Source: JAWKIJ01 sp041394325 (lineage in GTDB: Bacteria > Actinomycetota > Acidimicrobiia > Acidimicrobiales > Microtrichaceae). Taken from it: 64,000 bases of DNA. The translations under genes and the position numbers were made by a program. Position 1 is the first letter of the stretch. Every line of letters begins with the position of its first letter. Positions 8,917 through 17,608 of the stretch are shown here, piece after piece. Under the pieces are notes generated by a model. That model had not been told where the DNA came from and searched no databases. It saw only the letters and a program-made list of their open reading frames with translations. The stretch covers positions 1,426,001-1,490,000 of the forward strand of contig JAWKIJ010000001.1 in assembly GCA_041394325.1 (NCBI GenBank), in the 5' to 3' direction.

Positions 8917-8922
8917 TAGCTT
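8917..8922 (+). promoter_or_regulatory. -10 box (TAGCTT), leaderless BrkB-like gene
   Basis: TAGCTT ends 7 bases before the GTG at 8930; no Shine-Dalgarno site is present, so the transcript is predicted to be leaderless. Confidence 0.55.
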
Positions 8923-8929
8923 CGCCGCC

Positions 8930-9847
8930 GTGTCCGGACTCGATGGCTACAAGGAGCGGTTCGACGCGGTGCAGCGGGAGCGGCCGATCCTGGCAATCCC
9001 CTTCGCCGTGGTGAAGAAGTACGGCGACGACAAGGGCTCACATCTCAGCGCGCTCCTCGCCTACTACGGCTTCTTCTCCCTGTTCCCGATGTTGCTGGCG
9101 GGCTTCACGATCCTCGGCTTCGTATTGCACGGGAACCCGTCGTTACGCCACGACATCGGCGACACGTTGCGCGAGCGACTCCCGTTGCCGGGCATCGACG
9201 TGTCGACGATGAAGGGCTCGGGTCTCGCTCTCGTCGTCGGGCTCGTGTTGGCGGTGTGGTCGGGGCTCGGCGCGACCCAGGTCGCGCAGGACGCCTTGAA
9301 CACGGTGTGGGACGTCCCCCGTAAGGACCGTCCGACGTTCGTACGCAAACGGCTCAAGGGTCTCGCGATGTTGGCGATCATCGGCACCGGGATCGTCGGG
9401 GCGACCGTCGCGGCATCCGCCGCGGCATTCCTCGGTCCGGCGGCCGGTCTCGGGGGAGCGGTGCTGTCGGTCCTCGTCAACGCGGCCGTGATCGCGACGC
9501 TCTTCCGACTGATGGTCGAACGTCCGCTGGGGTGGGGTGAGGTGCGCATCGGCGCTCTGTTCGGCGGTATCGGCTGGACCGTGCTGCAACTGGTGGGCGG
9601 TTGGTACACCGGTCGCCTGGTCGACAACGCCGACAAGACCTACGGAACCTTCGCGGTCGTCATCGGCCTGCTGTCGTGGATCTTCCTGCAGTCCCAGGTG
9701 CTGGTGTACGCGGCGGAGGTCGCGTCGGTGACGAGTCGTCGCCTGTGGCCGCGTTCGCTCGACCCAGGACGTCCCACCGACGCCGACGGTCGCGTCGCCG
9801 AGGCGATGGTCGCCCGGGTGTTGCCGCCGGACGCGGTCGGTGGGTAA
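8930..9847 (+). CDS. YihY/BrkB family inner-membrane protein
   Basis: A 305-residue polytopic membrane protein. The N-terminus contains SALLAYYGFFSLFPMLLAGF, the typical first helix of the YihY/virulence factor BrkB family. VWSGLGATQVAQDALNTVW and the helix pair near GALFGGIGWTVLQLVGG are also family features. About six membrane segments are visible. The family's function is still poorly defined, and older annotation as RNase BN is wrong. The GTG start at 8930 is supported by the leaderless -10 box. The gene converges on the PHP gene 7 bases away. Confidence 0.88.
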   Translation: MSGLDGYKERFDAVQRERPILAIPFAVVKKYGDDKGSHLSALLAYYGFFSLFPMLLAGFTILGFVLHGNPSLRHDIGDTLRERLPLPGIDVSTMKGSGLALVVGLVLAVWSGLGATQVAQDALNTVWDVPRKDRPTFVRKRLKGLAMLAIIGTGIVGATVAASAAAFLGPAAGLGGAVLSVLVNAAVIATLFRLMVERPLGWGEVRIGALFGGIGWTVLQLVGGWYTGRLVDNADKTYGTFAVVIGLLSWIFLQSQVLVYAAEVASVTSRRLWPRSLDPGRPTDADGRVAEAMVARVLPPDAVGG

Positions 9848-9854
9848 GCGGCGA

Positions 9855-10889
9855 CTATCCGAGCGCTGCGAGCAGATCGTCCGCCGAGCGCGTGTTGAGG
9901 ATGCGTTCGGGCGCGATGCCGTGCGCCACCGCCTTGTCGCACCCCGACGCCTGCCACTCGAGGTGGCCGGGCGCGTGTGCATCGGTGTCGATCGTCACCC
10001 GGCAGTCCCATTCGAGCGCGATCGCCAGCAGGTCGTCGGGTGGGTCCTGGCGTTCGGGGCGGCAGTTGATCTCGACCGCCGTACCGAAACGGGCGCACGC
10101 TGCGAAGACCATGTCGGCATCGAAGCGCGACGGAGCCCGGCCCGTGCCCACGATCTGGCGTCCGGTGCAGTGGCCGAGGATGTCGACGTGAGGGTTCGCG
10201 ACCGCCCGGACCATCCGCGGGGTCATCTCCGCTGACGGCATCGCCAGTTTGGAGTGCACCGACGCGACCACCACGTCCAGGTCGGCGAGGATGTCGTCGG
10301 GCAGGTCGAGCGAACCGTCCTCGAGGATGTCCACCTCGGTCCCCCTCAGGATGCGGATGTCGGGGAGCTCGGCCTGGACGCGGTCGATCTCCTCGCGTTG
10401 TTGGCGGAGACGTTCGGGGCTGAGGCCGTGAGCGACGGTGAGCCGGGGCGAGTGGTCGGTGATGACGAGGTACTCATGGCCCAACGACCGTGCGGATACG
10501 GCCATCTCACGGATCGAGGCTCCCCCGTCCGACCATGTCGTGTGCAGGTGGCAGTCGCCTCGGAGCATCGGCCGGAGCGTCGCACCTTCGCCGATGGTGA
10601 CCGTCGTCGCGGTGTCGAGCCGATCGAGGTAGCCACCCGTCGCACGGGTCACCGCGTCGATGATCACCGAGCCGGTGGACCGTCCGATCCCTTCCAGCGA
10701 CGTGACCGACCCGGCCGATACCAGGCCGTCCAGGGTCGCGTCGTCGAGGTCGGCGATGACGGTGCGGGCGGTGCGGAACGCCTTGATCTTGGGCCTCGGG
10801 GCCAGGCTGCGGTCCAGGCAGTAGACGGCACGATCGAGCGCGTCGGTCGCTCGTCGTACCGCGCCGGACGGACCGGGCGCAGCGGTCAC
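9855..10889 (-). CDS. PHP-domain phosphoesterase, PolX-like without polymerase domain
   Basis: A 344-residue protein. The C-terminal two thirds is a PHP metal-dependent phosphoesterase: GDCHLHTTWSDG, ITDHS, GTEVDIL, SVHS, ILGHCTGR, EINCRP and DTDAH supply the usual set of His/Asp/Glu ligands. The order and wording match the PHP domain at the end of bacterial PolX DNA polymerases. The N-terminal 100 residues hold a helix-hairpin-helix-like segment (LVSAGSVTSLEGIGRSTG) but no nucleotidyltransferase catalytic domain. The family is often annotated as a PolX-like or histidinol-phosphatase-type protein. The start is GTG at 10889. Its substrate is unknown; DNA end processing is a guess. Confidence 0.85.
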   Translation of the reverse strand: MTAAPGPSGAVRRATDALDRAVYCLDRSLAPRPKIKAFRTARTVIADLDDATLDGLVSAGSVTSLEGIGRSTGSVIIDAVTRATGGYLDRLDTATTVTIGEGATLRPMLRGDCHLHTTWSDGGASIREMAVSARSLGHEYLVITDHSPRLTVAHGLSPERLRQQREEIDRVQAELPDIRILRGTEVDILEDGSLDLPDDILADLDVVVASVHSKLAMPSAEMTPRMVRAVANPHVDILGHCTGRQIVGTGRAPSRFDADMVFAACARFGTAVEINCRPERQDPPDDLLAIALEWDCRVTIDTDAHAPGHLEWQASGCDKAVAHGIAPERILNTRSADDLLAALG

Positions 10890-10986
10890 GACCCCTGCCG
10901 ACCCGTCGTCGGAGTCGAGGTACCGGCACCGGAGCTCCGGACCACCCGACCGACTCCCGACATGGACCGCGATGTTAGGAGCCCCG

Positions 10987-10992
10987 TACCGT
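10987..10992 (+). promoter_or_regulatory. -10 box (TACCGT) of SGNH hydrolase gene
   Basis: TACCGT ends 6 bases before the ATG at 10999. The bases between are GGAGGG, too close to the ATG to act as a normal ribosome site, so a leaderless transcript is more likely. Confidence 0.55.
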
Positions 10993-10998
10993 GGAGGG

Positions 10999-11733
10999 AT
11001 GCCTACCCCCGCTTCCCCTCACTCCGTGTCATCGACGACCCACTCCTCGCGTCGACGCTCCCGAAGGCTCACCGGTCTCGCGGCCATCGTGCTCGTGACC
11101 GTCACGGCGGCCTCGTGTATCCCCCCCGCACCCGCCACAGGTCGGGGCACCAACGTGCGGCGCGTCGAGCTGATGGGCGACTCGCTGAGCTGGGGACTCT
11201 TCGGGACCACGCCCCGGGTTGATCCGGTGTTGCAGGAACTGCTTGCTCCGGCGGGGATCACCTTGACGATGGACGGAGGTCCTGGCGACAACCCCTACAC
11301 GCTATGGCCGTGGGCGACCCATGCCCGGTGGGCGGATCAGCTGCGTTCGCGGATTGCGACCACCGATCCCGACATGGTGATCATCCAATCGGTGCTGTTC
11401 CCCGGTGGGACCGATCCGGCCAACCAGCAGCGGTACCGGGCCGCATTCACGGAGTTGGTGGACATCGCGCAGTCGCGGGGTGCACACGTGTACGTCGTGG
11501 CGCACCACCGTCCCAACAGCGAACCGGCGCGCACCGAGGCCGACATCGCCGAGCGGATCCAAGGTGAGGTGATCGCCGATCGTGGTGTCGCGGTCATCCC
11601 GCTCAACTGGTGGCTCGACCGTTGCAAGTCGGCGTACACGACCGGCGGATGGCACCTGGCCAAGAACGGTGTCAACTGCTGGGCGGCGGCCGCGAACGCG
11701 GCGGTCAACCAACTCCGCAACGCTGTGGGCTGA
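10999..11733 (+). CDS. SGNH/GDSL-type hydrolase lipoprotein
   Basis: A 244-residue exported protein. The charged start and hydrophobic helix (LTGLAAIVLVTVTAASC) end in a lipobox-like AASC, followed by a Pro-rich linker. Block I of the SGNH fold is ELMGDSLSWGLFG with the nucleophilic Ser. Later come MVIIQSVLF and a C-terminal GGWHLAKNGV holding a candidate catalytic His. Such enzymes are esterases or acyltransferases acting at the cell surface; the substrate cannot be told. A copy of a 54-bp palindromic element lies 17 bases after the stop. Confidence 0.8.
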   Translation: MPTPASPHSVSSTTHSSRRRSRRLTGLAAIVLVTVTAASCIPPAPATGRGTNVRRVELMGDSLSWGLFGTTPRVDPVLQELLAPAGITLTMDGGPGDNPYTLWPWATHARWADQLRSRIATTDPDMVIIQSVLFPGGTDPANQQRYRAAFTELVDIAQSRGAHVYVVAHHRPNSEPARTEADIAERIQGEVIADRGVAVIPLNWWLDRCKSAYTTGGWHLAKNGVNCWAAAANAAVNQLRNAVG

Positions 11734-11749
11734 TCCCCGCGGTTCCTCC

Positions 11750-11803
11750 CCGGTTCTGTCGCGCGAAAGTCGCGCCGTGGACGCGACGATCGCGCGACAA
11801 AAC
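11750..11803 (+). repeat. 54-bp palindromic element, copy A
   Basis: The left arm CCGGTTCTGTCGCGCGAAAG and a right arm ending TCGCGCGACAAAAC form a long imperfect hairpin (21 of 25 positions pair) with a short centre. The same 54-bp layout occurs inverted at 49251-49304. Both copies sit at the ends of convergent genes and are followed by GGTGAG. It may act as a bidirectional terminator or be a small mobile palindrome. Confidence 0.75.
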
Positions 11804-11829
11804 GGGTGAGACGGTCGGCGGTGGGACGG

Positions 11830-12600
11830 TCAGGGGGTGGTCGTCGAGGTGGCGGCGGGGCTGGTTATCGGCGCGGAGTCGTCACCCTCCGTTGCGGTGG
11901 TCTTGTGGCCCAGGGCGGCCTCGGCGAGTCGCTTCACCTCGGCCTCGGTCATCTCGCCGCTGCCGCGTAGTGCGACCTTTCCGTCCTTGGTGACCGCGAC
12001 GATGGTGGGGAATCCGGCGACGCCCATCGCGTTGAGCCCCTTGGTGTCGGCCGAGTCGACCAGCGTGTCGTTCTTCCAGTCGTCCTTGGCCAGCCACGAA
12101 GCGGGCGGAAAGTTGCCCCGGGACTCGTCCGCCGCCGTCGAGATCCCCACGACCTTGACGGACTTGGGGATGGTTCCCGAGGCCTGCCACTCGACCACCA
12201 GCGGCACCTCCTTCTGGCAGTGGGGGCACCAGTGGGCGATAACCGCGATCAACATCGGCTCGCCCGGTCTGATGGTGAGCGCGTCGCCGTCGAAGTTCTT
12301 GCCCGTGAGAGTCGGGATGGTCTGGCCGATCGCCGGGTCCGAGGAGGGGATGGCGGTCGCCGCGTCGGCGGGGAACGCCGCGAGCGGGGTGCCGGTCACC
12401 GTCACGCTGGAGTAAGCGGTGTAGTTGACCCCCTTGTTCTCACCCTGGTCCTTGACGGCGAACACGGCCACCGTGATCAGGGCGATCAGCACGAGCGCGG
12501 CGATCCCGACCTTGAGGGCCATCGACGGTCCGTCGCCGGCCGAGTCGGGGGTCCGACCGCCGTTGGGTCCGCCGTACTGGATCTTTGGTTGCTTGGCCAC
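11830..12600 (-). CDS. Membrane-anchored thioredoxin-like (DsbA/TlpA-type) protein
   Basis: A 256-residue protein. Residues 1-30 are cytoplasmic, then an uncleaved membrane helix (MALKVGIAALVLIALITVAV) places the rest outside. The thioredoxin fold carries HWCPHCQKE (a CPHC active site as in DsbA) and the cis-proline loop GFPTIV. The end is a Thr/Pro-rich tail. It directly follows the DsbB-like gene, whose TGA lies 1 base before this GTG; GGAGG sits 6 bases upstream of the start. The pair probably forms an oxidative disulfide system for exported proteins, with this protein as thiol oxidase. Confidence 0.85.
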   Translation of the reverse strand: MAKQPKIQYGGPNGGRTPDSAGDGPSMALKVGIAALVLIALITVAVFAVKDQGENKGVNYTAYSSVTVTGTPLAAFPADAATAIPSSDPAIGQTIPTLTGKNFDGDALTIRPGEPMLIAVIAHWCPHCQKEVPLVVEWQASGTIPKSVKVVGISTAADESRGNFPPASWLAKDDWKNDTLVDSADTKGLNAMGVAGFPTIVAVTKDGKVALRGSGEMTEAEVKRLAEAALGHKTTATEGDDSAPITSPAATSTTTP

Positions 12601-12601
12601 G

Positions 12602-13190
12602 TCATGCCTCCGGGGTTGATCGGTCGATGGGTTCGTCGGGACGCTCGATCGTCGGGCCGGGCGCCGCCGTTTCGCGCCGAGCGAGCGCGTGCAGGCCGAG
12701 ACCGATGATGAACACGAAGCAGCAGAGGGCCCCCACCTGGATGGTCGACCACCCGTGGTCGAAGCCCTTCCAGCGCAGCGTGCACGGGTTCGAGGGATCA
12801 CATGATCCGGGGTCGCTGATCGCGCCGACGTCGATGAGGATGTGATATGTGCTGATCGCGGCACCGACGGTGGCGAGGGTGAGCGCCGGGGCCCACGCAC
12901 CTCGATCGCGATGGCGGAGCCCCACCCGAGGACCACGACGAGCGGATACGCACAGATCCGTTGGAACCAACAGAGCCTGCACGGCAGGTAGTGGAGCCCT
13001 TCGGACAGGTAGAGGCTCGCCGCGGTCATCAACGTGGCGCAGATGACCGCGAACACCATCTCCTGGTCGGCGACGGCCCGGCGAACGACGCCGACGCCCC
13101 CGGCAGTACCCGCAGGACGACCAATGCAATGCCCGTGGCACCAGCGACGTAGGCGGCCACGAGGATCAGCGTGCGCATCAGTTCAGCCAC
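12602..13190 (-). CDS. DsbB-like disulfide bond formation protein (two frame breaks)
   Basis: A quinone-linked membrane oxidoreductase that would re-oxidise the DsbA-like partner encoded next. Read across two frame breaks the protein is about 195 residues. It begins with a helix from VAELMRTLILVAAYVAGAT, then ASLYLSEGLHYLPCRLCWFQ with the CRLC pair. A helix follows, then SDPGSCDPSNPCTLRW with the second Cys pair and a last helix. Breaks lie near 13100 (a C run on the plus strand) and near 12890 (GGGG); one added base at each restores the frame. Whether these are real mutations or sequence errors cannot be told here; errors are favoured. Confidence 0.75.
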
Positions 13191-13372
13191 CGTGGCGTCC
13201 TTCCGGGGTGTCGCGAGGCCTCGACCCGTCCCGACCGGCCGGGACCGAACCCGTCGGCGTGGAGGTCGGCAAATTCTCGGTCATCTCGATGTCGGGCGGG
13301 TGTACCGGCTGTGAGCGTTCAAAGGCGCGCTCGAGCGCGGGTTCCGAGCCGAGACACTACGACGTCGACCGG

Positions 13373-13378
13373 TAGCGT
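13373..13378 (+). promoter_or_regulatory. -10 box (TAGCGT) of ychF
   Basis: TAGCGT ends 9 bases before the ATG at 13388, predicting a leader of only 1-3 bases. No Shine-Dalgarno site is present. Confidence 0.55.
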
Positions 13379-13387
13379 GAGCGGACC

Positions 13388-14462
13388 ATGGAACGCTTCG
13401 GGTTCGTCGGACTCCCCAATGCCGGCAAGTCGTCGCTGTACAACGCGTTGGCCGGTGGTGGCGTTGGCCGCGCCGTGCGCGTTTGCGACGGTCGACCCCA
13501 ACGTGGGCGTCGCGACCGTGCCCGACCGTCGGGTCGAACGACTCGGCGAGATGTCGGGATCCAAGAGCCTGATCCACGCCACGGTGCAGTTCGTCGACAT
13601 CGCGGGACTGGTCAAGGGGGCGTCTCGAGGTGAGGGCCTCGGGAACCGCTTCCTCTCCCACATCCGTGAGGTGGACGCGATCGTGTTCGTGCTGCGGGCC
13701 TTCCACGACGACGACGTGCCCGGAACCGACGATCCGGTGGACCAACTCGAGACGCTCGAACTGGAGCTCACCCTCGCCGACATCGAGACGCTCGAACGCC
13801 AACTCGACAAACGACGCAAGGCCGCGAGGTCCGATCCGTCCGTCGCCGCCGAGGTGGCCGCCACCGACGTCGCGCTCGCGTCGCTCCATGCCGGGACGCC
13901 GCTGTTCCGGGCGGGCATCGACGCGGACACCCGAGCACTGCTCCGGCCGCTGTTCCTGCTCACCAACAAACCGGCGATGGCGGTGGTCAACATCGGCGAG
14001 TCCCAACTCGATGAGGCCGACGCGATCGCCGCGTCGGTGTCGTCCGCACTCGGCGAGCAGGGCGCGGCCATCGCCGTGTGCGTGCAGGTCGAGGCCGAGG
14101 CGGTGATGCTGGACCCCCAGGACCGGGCCGAGATGCTCGACGCGTACGGTCTCGGCGAAGGAGCGTTGGCGACGTTCCTCCACGGCGCCTACCGGATGCT
14201 CGGGCTCCGGACCTACCTCACGACCGGCGAGAAGGAGACCCGGGCATGGACGTTCCGGGCCGGGGCGCGGGCACCACAGGCGGCCGGCGTGATCCACACC
14301 GACTTCGAGCGCGGCTTCATCCGCGCGGAGTGCATCCAGGCCGAGGAACTGATCGAGTGCGGGTCGTGGGCGAAGGCGCGCGAGGCCGGCACGGTGCGCG
14401 TGGAGGGCAAGGACTACGTGGTCTGCGACGGTGACGTGATGGACTTCCGCTTCAACGTGTAG
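13388..14462 (+). CDS. ychF: Redox-regulated ATPase YchF (one frame break)
   Basis: Obg-like P-loop ATPase that associates with ribosomes. The first 25 residues, MERFGFVGLPNAGKSSLYNA, hold the G1 loop. The rest continues in another frame with FATVDPNVGVATVPDRR, VQFVDIAGLVKGASRGEGLG (the G3 region), the coiled-coil insert and the C-terminal TGS domain ending KDYVVCDGDVMDFRFNV. The break is near 13460, where GGCGTTGG probably should be GGCGCGTTGG, the loss of a GC pair. All downstream parts are well preserved, which argues for a sequence error in a near-universal gene. The length (about 358 residues) is normal. Confidence 0.9.
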
Positions 14463-14471
14463 AACCGGACG

Positions 14472-14798
14472 GTGGCCTGGTTGGTTCGCGACGGCGAGGT
14501 GCTCGCGTCGGTCGAGGTGGCCACGGGCGCGGGCGCTCGGGCGCGGGGCCTGCTGGGGCGCGACGGCCTCGACGGCGCGATGTGGCTGCCCGGAGTCAAG
14601 TCGGTGCACAGCTTCGGGATGCGATTCGATCTCGACGTGGCGTTCGTCGACGCCGACGGGCTCGTCTTCAAGACGGTGCTCCTCAGGCGGAACCGGATCT
14701 CGGCACCTCACCCCCGGGCGGGCGGGGTGCTGGAGGCGCAGGCCGGGGCCTTCCGGGAGTGGACGTTGCACGTGGGCGACGTCGTCGAGATCCGGTGA
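14472..14798 (+). CDS. DUF192 family protein
   Basis: A 108-residue protein matching DUF192. LASVEVATGAGARARGLLGR, then MWLPGVKSVHSFGMRFDLDVAFVDADG and a closing EAQAGAFREWTLHVGDVVEI are the typical strands. Many family members are exported, but here no signal peptide is seen, so it may be cytoplasmic. The function is unknown. It starts at GTG 14472, 9 bases after ychF, and its stop overlaps the rsmI start (GTGA), so the two are probably co-translated. Confidence 0.85.
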   Translation: MAWLVRDGEVLASVEVATGAGARARGLLGRDGLDGAMWLPGVKSVHSFGMRFDLDVAFVDADGLVFKTVLLRRNRISAPHPRAGGVLEAQAGAFREWTLHVGDVVEIR

Positions 14799-15730
14799 AC
14801 GGGGTGGGCCCTTCGCCTCGGATCCGGCTGGTCGCCACCCCCATCGGCAACCTGGACGACCTCACCGTCCGCGCCGCGGCGGCGTTGCGGTCGGCGGACG
14901 TCGTCGCGTGTGAGGACACCCGTCGAACCGGTCTGTTGCTCCGGCACCTCGGGATCCGGGTGCCCCGGCTCGTCGTCCTGAACGATCACACCGAGCGTTC
15001 CGTCGCCGAACGGCTCGTCGCCGACGCGGCGGAAGGCCTGCAGGTGGTCGTGGTGAGCGACGCGGGAATGCCGCTCGTGAGCGATCCCGGCCACGTGCTG
15101 GTCCGTGTCGCGATCGAAGCCGGAATCCGGCTGGAGTCGATTCCCGGGCCGTCGGCGTTGTTGGCGGCGCTCGTGGTCAGTGGCCTTCCCGCCGATCGGT
15201 TCGTCTTCGAGGGCTTCCTGCCGCGAAAGGGCGCCGAGCGGCGAGGGCGGCTCGCCGCCGTCGCCGCAGAGCCGAGGACGACCGTGCTGTACGAGGCGCC
15301 ACATCGCCTCGTGGCGACCATCGGCGATCTCAGCGCGGTCTGTGGGGCGTCGAGGTCGGTCGCGTTGGCACGCGAGTTGACCAAGCTCAACGAGGAGGTG
15401 TGGCGCGGAACCCTCGGTGAAGCGGTCGAACACGTCGCCGAGTCCGCACCCCGCGGCGAGTACGTCGTAGTGCTGGGAGGTGCTCCGGCGGTGGCCGCGA
15501 CGACCGACGAGATCCGGCGGCGCGTCGACGAACGATCCGGCGAGGGGTTGTCGACCAGCGCGCTCGCTCGGGCGGTCGCCGAGGAGTTGGGGGTTCCCCG
15601 CCGCGAGGTGTACGACCTGGTGGTCTCCACCTCGATCGAGGACCGTACCGGCGGAGCGGCCGGCGAGGTCATCGGTGACGCGGTCGCTCCGCCGTCAGCG
15701 GATGGCGGTCATCACGACGGGGTTGGGTGA
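14795..15730 (+). CDS. rsmI: 16S rRNA (cytidine(1402)-2'-O)-methyltransferase RsmI
   Basis: A 311-residue tetrapyrrole-methylase-fold enzyme that methylates the ribose of C1402 in the decoding centre. Family motifs are LVATPIGNLDDLTVRA at the start, VACEDTRRTGLLL, VVSDAGMPLVSDPGHVLV, the SAM-site IPGPSALLAALVVSGLP and TVLYEAPHRL. The GTG at 14795 overlaps the stop of the DUF192 gene. The 3' end overlaps the convergent methyltransferase gene by 36 bases. The position fits the actinobacterial rsmI-tatD-rsmA neighbourhood, though here several other genes intervene. Confidence 0.93.
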   Translation: MNGVGPSPRIRLVATPIGNLDDLTVRAAAALRSADVVACEDTRRTGLLLRHLGIRVPRLVVLNDHTERSVAERLVADAAEGLQVVVVSDAGMPLVSDPGHVLVRVAIEAGIRLESIPGPSALLAALVVSGLPADRFVFEGFLPRKGAERRGRLAAVAAEPRTTVLYEAPHRLVATIGDLSAVCGASRSVALARELTKLNEEVWRGTLGEAVEHVAESAPRGEYVVVLGGAPAVAATTDEIRRRVDERSGEGLSTSALARAVAEELGVPRREVYDLVVSTSIEDRTGGAAGEVIGDAVAPPSADGGHHDGVG

Positions 15731-16444
15731 GCGCCATGGCACCGCGAAGCCCAGGCGGCGCCCCATGGCCCGGATCGACTCGATTCGGACCTCGGCGTAG
15801 CCCGCTTCGGCGGCCATTCGCCGGAGTTCCCCCGGCGAGTAGTGGTGGACCGGTACCGCCGTTCCGTCGAGCACGCTCAGATGGTCGTCGGGATCCACAC
15901 GCAGGAGTCCGATCCGTCGGATCGCGCGTCGTGCCGCGAACCACAGCGCCCAATCGGGTCGTGCGTTGCGTTGCTGGAGCACCGCCATCAACACTCCGCC
16001 CGGACGAAGGAGGTGTGCCGTGTTCGCGAACGCCGCCGCCCGCCGACCGGCCGGTTGGGGGTAGCACAGCGCCGCGTTGAACGCCACGAGCATGTCGAAC
16101 GGACCGCCGTCGCGAAGCTCGGCGACGTCGCCGCGCTCCGCGGAGCACCGGTCCAGGGATCGGTCGGCGATCCGCCGGCGGCAGGCGTCGACCATCGGCT
16201 CGGAGATGTCCCAACCGACGATCTCGGCGTCGGGGAGCGCGGCGTGGATCTCGGGAAGCTCCCGACCGGCACCGATGCCGACGATCCCGACGCGTCGTAC
16301 GGCCGACGTTCCCCCGGCCAACGCGACGCAGTCACGGAGTCCGCGGGCTTCGTACCGGGTCATCGTGTCGCGGTCGATCAGCGAACCCACCGCCGTCTCG
16401 GTGCTCCAGAACGACTCCGCGTGGACGACTCGGGCACGACGCAT
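15695..16444 (-). CDS. Class I SAM-dependent methyltransferase
   Basis: A 249-residue Rossmann-fold methyltransferase. Motif I is VGIVGIGAGRELPEI, motif II contains IVGWDISEPMVDA, and GDVAELRDGGPFDMLVAFNA then LLRPGGVLMAVLQ complete the binding site. The substrate is unknown. The ATG at 16444 is supported by TAACGT at 16456-16451, 6 bases upstream, so it is probably leaderless. The gene converges on and overlaps rsmI. Confidence 0.8.
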   Translation of the reverse strand: MRRARVVHAESFWSTETAVGSLIDRDTMTRYEARGLRDCVALAGGTSAVRRVGIVGIGAGRELPEIHAALPDAEIVGWDISEPMVDACRRRIADRSLDRCSAERGDVAELRDGGPFDMLVAFNAALCYPQPAGRRAAAFANTAHLLRPGGVLMAVLQQRNARPDWALWFAARRAIRRIGLLRVDPDDHLSVLDGTAVPVHHYSPGELRRMAAEAGYAEVRIESIRAMGRRLGFAVPWRSPNPVVMTAIR

Positions 16445-16450
16445 CCGCCG

Positions 16451-16456
16451 ACGTTA
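16451..16456 (-). promoter_or_regulatory. -10 box (TAACGT) of the methyltransferase gene
   Basis: Read on the minus strand, TAACGT ends 6 bases before the ATG at 16444, the same leaderless layout as in many genes here. Confidence 0.55.
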
Positions 16457-16526
16457 CGAGACGGGAGGCCGGCGCGGAGGGCTCCGCTGTCAGAGGACTC
16501 CGGTTCGGGCGTGTTTGGGGTTCGCC

Positions 16527-16532
16527 TAGCGT
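16527..16532 (+). promoter_or_regulatory. -10 box (TAGCGT) of the PfkB-type kinase gene
   Basis: TAGCGT ends 6 bases before the ATG at 16539; no Shine-Dalgarno site is present, so the transcript is predicted to be leaderless. Confidence 0.6.
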
Positions 16533-16538
16533 GAACGC

Positions 16539-17513
16539 ATGATCGAACCCACCGTCGACGTCGTCGGCATCGGAAACGCCCTCGTCGACGTCATCAGCCA
16601 GGAACCCTTCGAGTTCGTCGAGTCCGAGGGCCTCGTCGCCGGTTCGATGAACCTGATCGACACCGATCGACGTCATCAGCTCTACGGGGCGATGTCGGCG
16701 GGTGAGGAGCACAGCGGTGGGAGTTGCGCGAACACCACCGTCGGCGTCGGCTCCCTCGGCGGCACCGCGCACTATCTCGGACGTGTCGCGGACGACCAGC
16801 TCGGCGAGGTGTTCGCCCACGACATCCGTGCGGCGGGTGTGGGCTTCGACAACGAGCCCGCTCCCGAAGGCCCCCCCACCGGCTGCAGTCTGGTGATCGT
16901 CACCCCCGACGGTCAGCGGACGATGAACACCTACCTCGGGGCGGCAGAGCTGTTCGGCCCCGACGACGTCGCCCCCGACTCGGTTCGGACCGGTCGGGTG
17001 CTCTACCTGGAGGGCTATCTGTTCGACCGCCCCGAGGCCAAGGAGGCATTCCGGTTCGCGTCCGGCGTGGCGCACGAGGCCGGACGCTCGGTCGCTCACC
17101 CTCAGCGACCGGTTCTGCGTCGACCGCCACCGCTCGGAGTTCCTCGAGTTGGTGTCGGAACACGTCGACCTGGTCTTCGCGAACGAGAACGAGCTCCTGG
17201 CGCTGTTCGAGATCGACGACCTCGACCGCGCCCTTCAGGAACTGGCGACCGTGTGTCCGTTGGCCGCCGTCACCCGAAGTGAGCACGGTTCGGTGGTCGT
17301 GTCGGGGTCGGAGCGCACCGTCGTGGCGGCGAGGCCGGTCGCCCACGTCGTCGACACCACCGGGGCCGGCGACATGTACGCGGCCGGGTTCCTGTTCGGA
17401 ATGTCCCGGGGGCGGGACCATCGGACCTGTGCCGAGATCGGTTCGATCGCGGCGGCCGAGGTGATCTCCACATCGGGGCCCGGCCCGAGGTCGAGCTCCG
17501 CACGTTGCTGTAG
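16539..17513 (+). CDS. PfkB/ribokinase family carbohydrate or adenosine kinase (two frame breaks)
   Basis: A sugar/nucleoside kinase of about 325 residues when read through two breaks. The N-terminus VDVVGIGNALVDVISQ, the GGSCANTTVGVGSLGG signature and HYLGRVADDQLGEVF are typical PfkB substrate-lobe features. The C-terminal DTTGAGDMYAAGFLFG holds the anion hole and catalytic Asp. The pattern is closest to the adenosine-kinase-like branch, but the substrate is not proven. Breaks lie near 17094 (GTCGCTC, probably a lost GC pair) and near 17468 (one lost C). Repairing the second gives the natural end RPEVELRTLL then TAG at 17511. Confidence 0.82.
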
Positions 17514-17608
17514 CAGGGTGCGGAACGCATCGGGTTCGCCACCGTGCAAACGCCTGCCGGCACGGGGCGCGGGACCGAACCGTTCGGCGGGCCGAGATCT
17601 CGAGATGG

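Noticed and set aside
17542..17565. Hairpin CCGTGC/GCACGG between the PfkB kinase and helicase genes as a terminator
   Set aside because: It has a 6-bp stem with a 12-base loop and no T-run; too weak to call.
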